Shown here piece by piece: positions 1-7,771 of a stretch of DNA of 18,170 nt. The notes below the pieces were generated by a model. That model was given only the letters and a program-made list of their open reading frames with translations. It ran no database searches and was not told where the DNA came from. The DNA is from an uncultured Muribaculaceae bacterium (GTDB lineage Bacteria; Bacteroidota; Bacteroidia; Bacteroidales; Muribaculaceae). Numbering within the stretch: the first letter of the stretch is position 1; each line of letters opens with the position of its first letter. A program made the position numbers and the translations under genes. The stretch covers positions 1 through 18,170 of the forward strand of contig CAJUBC010000047.1 of assembly GCA_910584545.1 (NCBI GenBank), written 5' to 3'.

Positions 1-1
1 A

Positions 2-190
2 GGCTATGCAATTGATCGCTCAGACTGCCTGAAATCTAAATCCGAAACTTGAGTATATAAGCTAACTCACGATGAAATTCCGAAAGAAATGCAAGTGGGA
101 TTAGTTGAAGAATTCAACGAACATCTACTTAGTTTTTACGAAGAAATGGAAATTATTTCAGCAAAAGCATCTGAAAAATATATGATATGA
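2..190 (+). pseudogene. 3' remnant of an unrecognised gene with an in-frame stop
   Basis: One reading frame is open from the window edge, hits TGA at 50-52, then stays open to a TGA at 188-190. The part after the stop encodes an acidic, helical-looking C-terminus (about 45 residues, including EIPKEMQVGLVEEFNEHLL). No plausible start codon follows the internal stop; the first ATG, at 89, would leave only 33 residues. The stretch is about 34% G+C by my count, against roughly half for the rest of the window, and it stops 8 bp from the convergent MFS gene. I read it as the tail of a gene that is broken or degraded, possibly acquired from elsewhere. Because 16 open codons before the stop could be chance, it may instead be a short separate fragment. 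I do not recognise the family. Confidence 0.35.
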
Positions 191-198
191 TTTCATAT

Positions 199-1389
199 TT
201 ATGAGATCTGGCGGCGGAGGTAGAAGTTCTTGGTGAAGAGAAGGAACATCAGGGTGCCTGCGCATTGGATGGCGGCGATCGTCCAGAAAGCCGCGCGGAA
301 ACCGAGATACTCGGCCATGACTCCGCCCAACAGGATTCCGAGACCCATGCCGAAGTCCCATGAGATTAGTATCGAAGAGTTGGCGGTTCCCCGTTGGTCA
401 TGACGAGCGGTCTTTATGAACATGTTCAGGAACGCGGGATACATGCGTCCGTTACCGAGGCCGATAAGGAAAGCCGACGCATAGTAAGCCCAAGGCGCAA
501 GGACCGCGGCGAACAATGTGTATCCCGTCAGCGAGAGGCATACGCCGATGGCGCAGCTGCCGGTGATGTTGCCGCTACGCAGCGACTTATGGCCCGATAG
601 ACGGGAAAGTACGAGACCGGTGGAAAGGATAGCGAAGAAAATGCCGGTGCCGTCGGTGATGCCGAGCTTTTCCTGACCGTAGAGCGCGACATAATTCGAC
701 ATCACGCCCCAGCACAGTCCGAAGAGACAGATGTTGATGGCCATGAGCCATGCGCGGGTCAGGAAGAAATGGTCGAGGTCGAGTTTCGGTTTCATCTTTT
801 TGATTTCCCTTGCGGGAATCTTCACGGTGGCCGAGCAGAGGAATCCAATGAAGGCGATGATTAGCGACAGCCAGAAAAGCAGACTGAAATTGCCGGTATA
901 GTTGTAGATATAGATTCCGGCCGAGGGAGCTATGGCCATGGCGAGGTTGTTGCTCAGCCCGTAATAGCCAATTCCCTCGTTACGCCGCGAAGAGGGAAGC
1001 ACATCAATCGCCACGGTAGAGTTTGCCACTGTAGCCGCGCCGAACGGGATGCCATGCATTGTGCGGACTATCGCGAACATCAGCAGCGTGCCGGCGCCGA
1101 GGTAACCGGTGAAGCATATAAAGAAAGCGGCAAGACACACCATCAGCACCTTCTTTCGGTTGAACGCATCCACCATAAAGCCGCTGAACGGTCGCACGAG
1201 GAATGTGGCCACCACATAACCGGACAATACTATTCCGATTGTATCCTTGTCGGCGGCAAATTCACGGTCAAGGTATAAAGGCAACAACGGGGTAAGGAGA
1301 TAGAAGGCAAAAAACATCATGAAATTACATATCATCACCTTCCAGTACTGAGCGTTCCACAACCGCTCGCTCTTATTCACTTCATTCAT
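199..1389 (-). CDS. MFS transporter, 12-helix (drug/sugar efflux type)
   Basis: This 396-residue protein of the major facilitator superfamily is expected to act in the inner membrane as a proton-coupled porter. Hydrophobic helices run from about residue 18 to the C-terminus. An MFS motif-A loop (GFMVDAFNRKK, residues 70-80) lies between helices 2 and 3, and there is no signal peptide. Length is normal for a 12-helix MFS protein. The substrate cannot be read from the sequence; the general look is of the efflux-type permeases, not the FHS sugar symporters, and it differs clearly from the permease at 12578. The gene stands alone and is divergent from the sigma factor gene across a 107-bp gap. 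A TAATTTTG -7 element lies 26 bp upstream of the ATG on its strand. A role in fructan metabolism is not supported. Confidence 0.85.
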   Translation of the reverse strand: MNEVNKSERLWNAQYWKVMICNFMMFFAFYLLTPLLPLYLDREFAADKDTIGIVLSGYVVATFLVRPFSGFMVDAFNRKKVLMVCLAAFFICFTGYLGAGTLLMFAIVRTMHGIPFGAATVANSTVAIDVLPSSRRNEGIGYYGLSNNLAMAIAPSAGIYIYNYTGNFSLLFWLSLIIAFIGFLCSATVKIPAREIKKMKPKLDLDHFFLTRAWLMAINICLFGLCWGVMSNYVALYGQEKLGITDGTGIFFAILSTGLVLSRLSGHKSLRSGNITGSCAIGVCLSLTGYTLFAAVLAPWAYYASAFLIGLGNGRMYPAFLNMFIKTARHDQRGTANSSILISWDFGMGLGILLGGVMAEYLGFRAAFWTIAAIQCAGTLMFLLFTKNFYLRRQIS

Positions 1390-1414
1390 AAGGCCGGTTC
1401 GTTGATTTTCACTG

Positions 1415-1422
1415 CAAAATTA
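1415..1422 (-). promoter_or_regulatory. Bacteroidetes -7 element for the MFS gene
   Basis: On the minus strand this reads TAATTTTG, an exact match to the TAnnTTTG -7 consensus of the primary sigma factor of Bacteroidetes. Its placement predicts a leader of about 20 nt before the ATG at 1389. No TTG is visible at the expected -33 position, so the promoter may be weak or regulated. For the divergent sigma factor gene, the best I find is a 7/8 match at 1468-1475 (TATTTTAG), too weak to call. Confidence 0.5.
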
Positions 1423-1496
1423 ACAATTTTTTGGCGAAGCATGTAGTTTTTTCGTATATGTCTCGTCTATTTTAGTGACGAATATCAAAGACCACA

Positions 1497-1976
1497 ATGA
1501 ATGACGATTTAAAAGAAAGGTTCGAAGAGCTTGTGAAGCAGGAGAAAGGGACGATCTACTCGATATGCCTGATGTTCGCCCCCGACCGCGACCAGGCCGA
1601 CGATCTGGCGCAGGAGACACTTGTGAACCTATGGCTCGGACTCCCCAAGTTCCGGGGCGACAGTTCCAGCCATACATGGGTCTACCGCGTCACCCTCAAC
1701 ACCTGCATCACCTACGAAAGGAAGAAGAAACGTCAGGTCGACAGGGGAGACATCATAGAGCTGTCGCTTCCCGATGAGGAAAGCGACGACGGAGAGAACG
1801 CCCGCAGACTCCACCGACGGATTCAAAGTCTCGAGTGCTTTGACCGCGCCATCATCCTTCTATGGCTTGAAGGCCTGCCGTACGATGAAATCGGCGACAT
1901 AGTCGGCATAAGCGCCAACTCCGTGGGAGTACGGCTCGTAAGGATACGCGAGAAGCTCAAGAAATTCAACAATTAA
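1497..1976 (+). CDS. ECF-type RNA polymerase sigma factor (sigma-70 family)
   Basis: This 159-residue protein has the two-domain ECF layout. Region 2 spans roughly residues 8-78, with the DDLAQETLVNLW segment (35-46) typical of the sigma-2 core-binding helix. Region 4 spans roughly 105-157, with a helix-turn-helix at about 129-154 (YDEIGDIVGISANSVGVRL). The two are joined by an acidic linker (DEESDDGEN, 93-101). It should direct core RNA polymerase to a small set of promoters. The next gene starts 12 bp downstream and encodes a membrane protein, an arrangement that usually marks a sigma factor co-transcribed with its regulator. It is not next to a SusC carrying an N-terminal signalling (STN) domain: the SusC in this window has only a carboxypeptidase-regulatory-like domain. 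A link to the fructan locus is therefore not indicated. Confidence 0.9.
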   Translation: MNDDLKERFEELVKQEKGTIYSICLMFAPDRDQADDLAQETLVNLWLGLPKFRGDSSSHTWVYRVTLNTCITYERKKKRQVDRGDIIELSLPDEESDDGENARRLHRRIQSLECFDRAIILLWLEGLPYDEIGDIVGISANSVGVRLVRIREKLKKFNN

Positions 1977-1988
1977 AGAATCAATGAC

Positions 1989-2609
1989 ATGAATACCGAA
2001 AACAATACATCCACATACAACGAACTCGAGGAGATGAAGAGCGAGATGCAGCGGCTCCGCCAGTCACTGCAGGAGCAGAAGATCTTCTCCGAGCAAGCCA
2101 TACGAAACGCCATGGGAGAAAGGTCCAGATGGATATCGCGTCTCGTCAGCACAGAGCTATACATCGTGATTCCTCTCCTCATCCTGATGTTTGCAGGCAT
2201 CAAGTATTTCATCGGGCTCTCCTGGCCTTTCGTGATCGTGACATGCGTGCTCTGCATCATCGACGCTTTCTGGGACCGGAGCATCAACCGCTTGAAGAGC
2301 GCGGACTTCGCCACCCTCTCAATGGTTCAGCTCAAGGAACGGCTTGACGCGCAGAAGAAGAAACGCCGCCGCCAGATGGTGATCGAGTTGCCGCTGATGG
2401 TTCTCTGGTGCGTATGGTTCGCATACGACCTAACCACGAATCCCGTCGGGATCTTCCGCCAGATGCCCGCTTCGATATGGTATTGTTTACTCGCGGTAGT
2501 GGCGCCGCTGAGTATTGTAGCGGCGATGATGCTCTATCGCAAGATGCAGGCCACAGACTCCGCCTCCATCGCCGAACTCGAAAAGCTGAAGGATCCCGAC
2601 TCCGAATAA
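1989..2609 (+). CDS. Four-helix membrane protein with N-terminal coiled coil, possible sigma partner
   Basis: I do not recognise this 206-residue protein as a named family. Residues 10-40 are charged and heptad-like (ELEEMKSEMQRLRQSLQEQ), suggesting a cytoplasmic coiled coil. Two hydrophobic pairs follow: about 56-74 and 78-95, then 131-148 and 162-183. They are separated by a basic loop (KKKRRR, 122-128) that should stay cytoplasmic by the positive-inside rule, so both termini would also be cytoplasmic. There is no zinc-binding HxxxCxxC motif and no recognisable anti-sigma domain. The gene follows the ECF sigma gene by 12 bp and precedes a strong terminator, so the two form a bicistronic unit. 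The inference is that it binds or gates the sigma factor at the membrane, with the coiled coil as the contact. That rests on gene order only. Confidence 0.75.
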   Translation: MNTENNTSTYNELEEMKSEMQRLRQSLQEQKIFSEQAIRNAMGERSRWISRLVSTELYIVIPLLILMFAGIKYFIGLSWPFVIVTCVLCIIDAFWDRSINRLKSADFATLSMVQLKERLDAQKKKRRRQMVIELPLMVLWCVWFAYDLTTNPVGIFRQMPASIWYCLLAVVAPLSIVAAMMLYRKMQATDSASIAELEKLKDPDSE

Positions 2610-2635
2610 GGATAACTTCCGGATAGAGACAAAGC

Positions 2636-2683
2636 AAGCCCCATCCCGCAGGAATCAGTTTGATTCACAGCGGAATGGGGTTT
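2636..2683. terminator. Composite hairpin terminator between convergent operons
   Basis: An outer stem pairs 2636-2649 with 2670-2683, allowing two G-T pairs. An inner perfect stem pairs GAATCA (2652-2657) with TGATTC (2661-2666) around a 3-nt loop. A short T-rich run follows on the plus strand (2681-2689). It lies 26 bp after the membrane protein gene and 55 bp beyond the end of susD, so it can serve both transcription directions. The rest of the 2610-2737 gap shows nothing else. Confidence 0.75.
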
Positions 2684-2737
2684 GTATTTCCACTGATATG
2701 TCATAACATACCAGTGATCTCAGGGATTGATCTGACC

Positions 2738-4474
2738 TTAATTATAGCCTTTGTTCTGGATATAGAGGCCGGGGACGTAATACAACTGATTGTAGGGGAT
2801 GGGATAGAACTCGTTCTTGCCGGGAGTGTAGTGAGCGTCCTCATAGTACTGGCCATACTTAGTGCCATTGTAGGATGCGTTCTTCTCCGACTCGAAATAG
2901 GCATTGAGCACTGTCGAAGCGATTCCCCAGCGGCGGAGGTCGAAATAACGGCTGCTTTCCATCGCCATCTCCAGGCGACGCTCCCAGCGCAGGCATTTGC
3001 GGGCCGTTTCCTTATCCGCGAAATATGACTCCGGATAGAGTGAGATTTCGCAGAAGTCCTTGGCGTACGCGATATGTTTGTCAACCGAATTGGCGGCACG
3101 CTGACGGATATCGTTGATGATCTCGCGGGCTTCTCCTAATTTATCGAGTTCAATCAGAGCTTCGGCACGCATAAGCATCACGTCGGTGAAGCGGAACACA
3201 TAATCATTCATCGCGAACGCCTGCCATGAGCCTTCGAATGTCTCGCCGGCGCTACGCTGAGGCACCTCCTTGAGGGATGTGTAATAACCGTATGTGTTAG
3301 GCGTGCGAGTGTTCTCCATAGTCATGGTGTACTCGCTCTCATACTTGTAGGGGAAAGTGGGCATGCCTACCGTATGGAACAGACGGGGATCCCATTTCTG
3401 AGCTGTCGGCTGACCGTTTACAGGGTAATCGTTCGAGTCGTTGAATGTGTCGAACATCGGGAGACCGTTCCGGGTCTTGAAGGCGTTCACGAGATTCTGC
3501 GAAGGCTTGTGGAAATCCCATCCGCAGGACCACATTCCCCAGCAGCCGTTGAGGGTGTTCGACCAGTTGGCACGACCGAACTTGGTATGGTCCTCGGTAT
3601 ACTGTGAGGTCTGGACCGCGAATACCGATTCCTTGCTGTTCCTGTACTCGGGCAGGAATATATCGCCGAAATCCTCGAGATAACCGTAGCGAGAATCCTT
3701 CACAACCTGTGTATACTCCACCACTTTATTCATGTAGTCCTCGTTGATGAAGCCGACACCGTCGGTGGCCTCGTAGCCGTCGCCCCACGCCAGTGTCAGA
3801 TAGCACTTCGCAAGATATGCCGCCGCAGCCACTTTATTGACACGACCACCGCCATCCTCCACTTCCATCGGCAGACCGTTATAGGCCAGCTCGAACTCTC
3901 TGATCACCTTCCCCATCAGTTCCTGATAGGTGAACTCATCGTTACGCACCTGTTCATGCGAGCTCTGCTCGAACACGGCCTCATCGATCCAGGGAATCTG
4001 GCGGAACATCGTAACGAGTTTGAAGTAGCTATGTCCACGCAGGAAATGAACCTCGGCCGCGCGCTGAGCGGCGACTTTCTCGCCTAATTTCTCTACCCCG
4101 TACTCATCAAGAGCCTTCAGCGCACGGTTGCAACGCGAGATATTGCAGTAAAGACGATACCAAAGCTCGTCAAGCTCACCGGGCGTGGATGTGAGAGTTG
4201 ACCATATCTCCATGGGATGATAACCGGTATCGGTCGTGCCGCCGCCACCCTTGAGGCAGTCGTCGGAACCAAGGTCGCCGTAAGGCCAGAGATTGAAGGG
4301 ATAGGAGAACCAGCAGTCGCCAAGGGAGGCGTATGCCGCATTGACCATTTTATCGGGCTGGGAGTATGCGAGCTCACCGTCGATAACGCCCGTGGGAGGC
4401 ACGTCAATAAAATCGTTGCATGCCGAAAGCACTGTAGCGAGTGCGATAAATATATATGTTTTTATAGACTTCAT
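2738..4474 (-). CDS. SusD/RagB family outer-membrane glycan-binding lipoprotein
   Basis: This 578-residue protein has a lipoprotein signal peptide with lipobox LSAC (16-19), so Cys19 would be lipidated. SusD proteins sit on the cell surface as a lid on the SusC channel and bind the glycan. Family hallmarks are visible. The mature N-terminus is CNDFIDVPPTG. The C-terminal RagB region holds VFRFTDVMLMRAEAL (426-440), RWERRLEMAMESSRYFDLRR (496-515) and FYPIP (556-560). Length is typical. The ATG chosen gives a clean signal peptide. The gene follows susC by 22 bp, so the two are co-transcribed. No SusE/F-like or other surface lipoprotein follows it; the operon ends here. The ligand is inferred from the GH32 and fructokinase neighbours to be a fructan or fructo-oligosaccharide. 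Confidence 0.95.
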   Translation of the reverse strand: MKSIKTYIFIALATVLSACNDFIDVPPTGVIDGELAYSQPDKMVNAAYASLGDCWFSYPFNLWPYGDLGSDDCLKGGGGTTDTGYHPMEIWSTLTSTPGELDELWYRLYCNISRCNRALKALDEYGVEKLGEKVAAQRAAEVHFLRGHSYFKLVTMFRQIPWIDEAVFEQSSHEQVRNDEFTYQELMGKVIREFELAYNGLPMEVEDGGGRVNKVAAAAYLAKCYLTLAWGDGYEATDGVGFINEDYMNKVVEYTQVVKDSRYGYLEDFGDIFLPEYRNSKESVFAVQTSQYTEDHTKFGRANWSNTLNGCWGMWSCGWDFHKPSQNLVNAFKTRNGLPMFDTFNDSNDYPVNGQPTAQKWDPRLFHTVGMPTFPYKYESEYTMTMENTRTPNTYGYYTSLKEVPQRSAGETFEGSWQAFAMNDYVFRFTDVMLMRAEALIELDKLGEAREIINDIRQRAANSVDKHIAYAKDFCEISLYPESYFADKETARKCLRWERRLEMAMESSRYFDLRRWGIASTVLNAYFESEKNASYNGTKYGQYYEDAHYTPGKNEFYPIPYNQLYYVPGLYIQNKGYN

Positions 4475-4496
4475 GACTGTAGATTTAAAAGGAATC

Positions 4497-7400
4497 TTAG
4501 AAATCGAGTTGGAGACCGAAAGATACCGATGTAGGTATCGGGTATGCCCAGTTGGCGTTCTCTGGATCGGAGCATGTCAGACTCTTGCTCTTGATCGTCA
4601 ACAGGTTCTGCCCCGACACATAGAAGCGAGCCTTGCTCATGCGGAGTTTCGCGAGCACCTTGGCGGGGAGCGTGTAACCGATCTGAAGTGTGCGCAGTTT
4701 GGCGTATGAGCCGTTCTCCACGAAATAGGAGGAGACTCGTCCCTCATCACCGATATTGTTGGTGGTGAGCATAGGGATGGTAGAAGATGTGTTCACCTCC
4801 GGCAGCCATGCGTCGAGCACGCGGTCACCCTTATTGCTGCCGGCATCGGTCACGCTCCAGAAGTCGTTCTGGAATTTCTGGTTGTTGTAGACATCCTGAC
4901 CGAGCACGCCCTGCCAGAACATCTGCAGGTCGAAGTTCTTGTAGCCAAGTTCGATATTCAGACCGAAAGAGAGGTCTGGAACCGGATTGAAGATCCATGT
5001 CTGGTCATCGGGAGTGATATACCCGTCACCGTCGAGGTCGGCGTATTTCATACCACCAAGACGGGCGTTGTCCTGTCCGTAGCTATTGACCTCCTCCTGA
5101 GTGGTGAAAAGTCCGTCGAACACATATCCCACAATCGAACCGTAAGGCTGGCGCGACTGCACGAGATTCTCCTTGGTGGTATGTGCATACGAACCGGTGG
5201 CGTTGTTCGGAAGATATGTCACGTGGTTGCGGAAGAAATCGAAGTTAAGGGTAGCCTTATAGGAGAAGCCGCATTTCAGATCGTCGCGCCATCCGAACAG
5301 GAACTCCATACCCCAGTTGCGCAGCGAGGGTCCGTTGAGCCACGAAGCGCCTCCCTCTCCCATCGCGCCGAGATATGCGGGAGTGATGAGCATGTCCTTC
5401 ACATCCTTGATGTATGCGTCTACAGTACCGAACAGTCTGTCTCCCAACATACTGAAATCAAGGCCGGCGTTGTACTGTATCGTGGTCTCCCACTTCAGAT
5501 TGTCGTTGGCGGTCTGGCTTGCCAGATAGCCGGAGGGGAAGATACCGCTCTGCTGCAGAAGCAGGTCGTAGGCGGTCGAAGTCACGCGGTCGTTGCCGTA
5601 ATCGGCCACATAAAGGGCGTAGCGTGCGGTGTTGGAGATAGCCTGGTTACCTGTCTCACCCCATGAGAGGCGAAGCTTGAGGTCGTTCAGCCAGGACTTT
5701 CTGATATTCTCAGAAATGCGGTAACCGAGCGTTGCGGCAGGGAAAGTACCGTAGCGGTTGTTGCGGCCGAACCTCGAAGAACCGTCTCGACGGATGGTGA
5801 ACGACGCAAGGAGCAGGTTGCGCCAGTTGTAGTCGATCTTACCGAAGAATGACATCAATGAATAGGCGGAGCGGTTTCCGGTTGATTTCTCCACACCCGT
5901 AGATGCATCGGGGTACATATAGTCGGGAGTCTCGATATCATAATCCTCATTATAGCCGGAAAAATCGATTCGGCTCTGACGGAACATCTCCATACCCGCG
6001 AGCAAAGTGAACGTGTGGTCGTTGGCGATGGTGAAGTTGTAGTTGGCCGTGTTTGACCAGGTCCATTTCGAATCATTCGCCTGCGACAGTGTTGTGGAGT
6101 TCGTGTCGTTGTTGACGATGTCGCTATGGAACGTGTAATTGTACGAATGAATGAATGCCGCGTCGTAATCGATACCGAAGTTACTGCGGAGTGTCAGGCC
6201 TTTCAGCGGAGTGATGTCGATGAACGCATTACCAAAGAGTCTCCATACGTTGAGCGCGTTATCACGGTTGAATGCGAGTTCGCGGAGAGGATTCTGACGG
6301 TCTGCCATGCTGCCGACAGGCCCAGCGTAGGTGGTTCCGTCCGTCTCGAATACCGGCACTGTTGTCGGCATCTTCAGAGCATTCTCCATAGGGTGGCAAT
6401 CCACCTGCTTGGTATGAGTGAGGGTAAAGTTCTCTCCTACAGAGACCACGGGGCTGATTCTGAACGATGAGTTCACGCGGGCAGCGATATTCTCGAAATC
6501 GGTGTATTTGAGGATACCGGCATTCTTCTTGTAACCAAGAGAAAAAAACACATTCGACCTTTCGGTTGCCGAAGATACCGACGCGTCATAACTCTGTGCG
6601 AAACCGGTGCGGGAGATTTCACGCAGCCAGTCGGTATCGGACATCATCATTGTTCGCTTGGCGTTGATATAACCGTCATAGTAGCCGTCGACAGTATAAT
6701 CCACATATCTGTTGCTGGCTATGTCGTATACTTTGATCGGGAAACCGGAGGGAGCGTTGAGGTTCAATCCATAACTTGAGGCGTAAGCCACAGGGTCTAT
6801 GCCGTCGTTAAGGGCAGCCTGGGCCATGGCGGTAGCGTAACCGGGAGTATCGAGCAGTTTCATCGTGGCCTGGGAGGAATAGAACTGGGCCGTGAGGTTG
6901 GCCGAGAGGCTCACATTGATTTTATTTCCCTGAGATGCCTTTCCCTTCTTGGTGGTGATTATTATCACACCGTTGGCGGCGCGGGAACCATAGATAGAGG
7001 CGGAGGCTGCGTCCTTCAGGACCTGCATGCTCTCGATGTCGTTCATGTTGAGCGAATTCAGCGTGGCAGTGGTCGGTACGCCGTCGATGACGAAGAGAGG
7101 ATCCTGCGAGGCATTGAAGGAACCGATACCACGGATTCTTACAGACCCGGTTCCACTCGGGGAACCGTCGCCGGTGATGGTCATGCCCGGGATCTTACCC
7201 TGCAGCGCGCGCATGGGGTCGGAATCGGACGATGTCTCGAGAGATTTTGTCGAAACGACCGATACCGCTCCGGTGAGGTCAGCCTTCTTCACCGTCTGGT
7301 AACCCACGACCACTACTTCATCAAGTAGCTCGGAGTTCTCTTCGAGATAGATTGTCATTTGAGCAGTAGCATTCACGCGGGCGGTGTTATATCCCACGTA

Positions 7401-7619
7401 CGAAACCTTAAGGGTAGAGCCTTCAGGAACCGAAATCTCGAAATTGCCGTCGATATCGGTGACTGCTCCTGCCTTGGTGGATTCACAAAGAATGGAGGCT
7501 CCGATTAGCGGCTCATCGTCGGTTTTTGAAAGCACCATCCCATGCACAGTGACTTCCTGTGCGTGCGCCACAATTGCCGTCACGAACAGCAAAACCGCGC
7601 TGAGGATTGATCTTTTCAT
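4497..7619 (-). CDS. SusC/RagA family TonB-dependent outer-membrane transporter
   Basis: This 1040-residue protein is of normal length for the SusC family, which imports oligosaccharides across the outer membrane using TonB energy. A signal peptide is cut after AHA (residue 20). A carboxypeptidase-regulatory-like domain spans about 23-98 and is followed by the TonB-box-like segment EVVVVGY (101-107). The plug domain spans about 110-230, with LQGKIPGM (139-146), VRIRGIGS (160-167), DPLFVIDGV (173-181) and the conserved LKDAASASIYGSRAANG block (201-217). The remainder is beta-barrel and ends in an aromatic residue (LQLDF), as outer-membrane proteins require. There is no N-terminal STN signalling domain, so this receptor does not signal through an ECF/anti-sigma pair. 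It is the first gene of the susC-susD operon and is preceded by a -7 element and the putative HTCS operator. Confidence 0.96.
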   Translation of the reverse strand: MKRSILSAVLLFVTAIVAHAQEVTVHGMVLSKTDDEPLIGASILCESTKAGAVTDIDGNFEISVPEGSTLKVSYVGYNTARVNATAQMTIYLEENSELLDEVVVVGYQTVKKADLTGAVSVVSTKSLETSSDSDPMRALQGKIPGMTITGDGSPSGTGSVRIRGIGSFNASQDPLFVIDGVPTTATLNSLNMNDIESMQVLKDAASASIYGSRAANGVIIITTKKGKASQGNKINVSLSANLTAQFYSSQATMKLLDTPGYATAMAQAALNDGIDPVAYASSYGLNLNAPSGFPIKVYDIASNRYVDYTVDGYYDGYINAKRTMMMSDTDWLREISRTGFAQSYDASVSSATERSNVFFSLGYKKNAGILKYTDFENIAARVNSSFRISPVVSVGENFTLTHTKQVDCHPMENALKMPTTVPVFETDGTTYAGPVGSMADRQNPLRELAFNRDNALNVWRLFGNAFIDITPLKGLTLRSNFGIDYDAAFIHSYNYTFHSDIVNNDTNSTTLSQANDSKWTWSNTANYNFTIANDHTFTLLAGMEMFRQSRIDFSGYNEDYDIETPDYMYPDASTGVEKSTGNRSAYSLMSFFGKIDYNWRNLLLASFTIRRDGSSRFGRNNRYGTFPAATLGYRISENIRKSWLNDLKLRLSWGETGNQAISNTARYALYVADYGNDRVTSTAYDLLLQQSGIFPSGYLASQTANDNLKWETTIQYNAGLDFSMLGDRLFGTVDAYIKDVKDMLITPAYLGAMGEGGASWLNGPSLRNWGMEFLFGWRDDLKCGFSYKATLNFDFFRNHVTYLPNNATGSYAHTTKENLVQSRQPYGSIVGYVFDGLFTTQEEVNSYGQDNARLGGMKYADLDGDGYITPDDQTWIFNPVPDLSFGLNIELGYKNFDLQMFWQGVLGQDVYNNQKFQNDFWSVTDAGSNKGDRVLDAWLPEVNTSSTIPMLTTNNIGDEGRVSSYFVENGSYAKLRTLQIGYTLPAKVLAKLRMSKARFYVSGQNLLTIKSKSLTCSDPENANWAYPIPTSVSFGLQLDF

Positions 7620-7647
7620 TGTTATTGATGTTTTGATGTTTCTGCCG

Positions 7648-7655
7648 CAAAATTA
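7648..7655 (-). promoter_or_regulatory. -7 promoter element of the susC-susD operon
   Basis: The minus strand reads TAATTTTG, an exact TAnnTTTG match. It predicts a start point near 7641 and a leader of about 20 nt. No TTG is present at the expected -33 distance (around 7675-7680). A good -7 with no -33 is what one expects of a promoter that needs an activator, here presumably the HTCS bound about 40 bp further upstream. Confidence 0.6.
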
Positions 7656-7695
7656 ACTTGACATCAGATTATCAGCATATAACTAGGGATGCGCG

Positions 7696-7751
7696 ACCTA
7701 TCAAAAATCGGGCGATACACGATTTTTTACATCATACGCACGATTTTTAAT
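7696..7751. promoter_or_regulatory. Putative HTCS operator, copy A (upstream of susC)
   Basis: This element matches copy B at 10568-10622. The first 18 bases agree at 15 positions, all differences being transitions. The block 7729-7748 agrees with 10601-10620 at 18 of 20 positions. Inside it, CACGATTTTT occurs twice, starting at 7718 and 7739 (21 bp apart, two helical turns), and CAAAAATCG at 7702-7710 is the inverse of that core. Tandem repeats two turns apart suit a dimeric AraC-type DNA-binding domain. The site ends about 40 bp upstream of the susC -7 element. The inverted repeat could alternatively be read as a terminator for the HTCS gene, but copy B keeps the sequence and loses the pairing, which favours a protein-binding site. 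Confidence 0.6.
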
Positions 7752-7771
7752 ACGATCGGGCTCTATTTGGC

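Noticed and set aside
185..198. ATATGA-TT-TCATAT hairpin between the remnant and the MFS gene as a terminator
   Set aside because: Six AT-rich pairs without a proper T-run are too weak to call.
1497..7619. The ECF sigma factor as regulator of the neighbouring susC-susD operon
   Set aside because: The SusC lacks the N-terminal signalling domain used with ECF/anti-sigma pairs, the units are convergent and separated by a terminator, and a local HTCS with putative operators already explains regulation.
7701..7728. Inverted repeat AAAAATCG...CGATTTTT as a Rho-independent terminator for the HTCS gene
   Set aside because: The stem is only about 8 AT-rich pairs. The related segment at 10568-10622, which is not downstream of a gene, keeps the sequence but not the pairing. 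A protein-binding site fits better, though some termination cannot be excluded.
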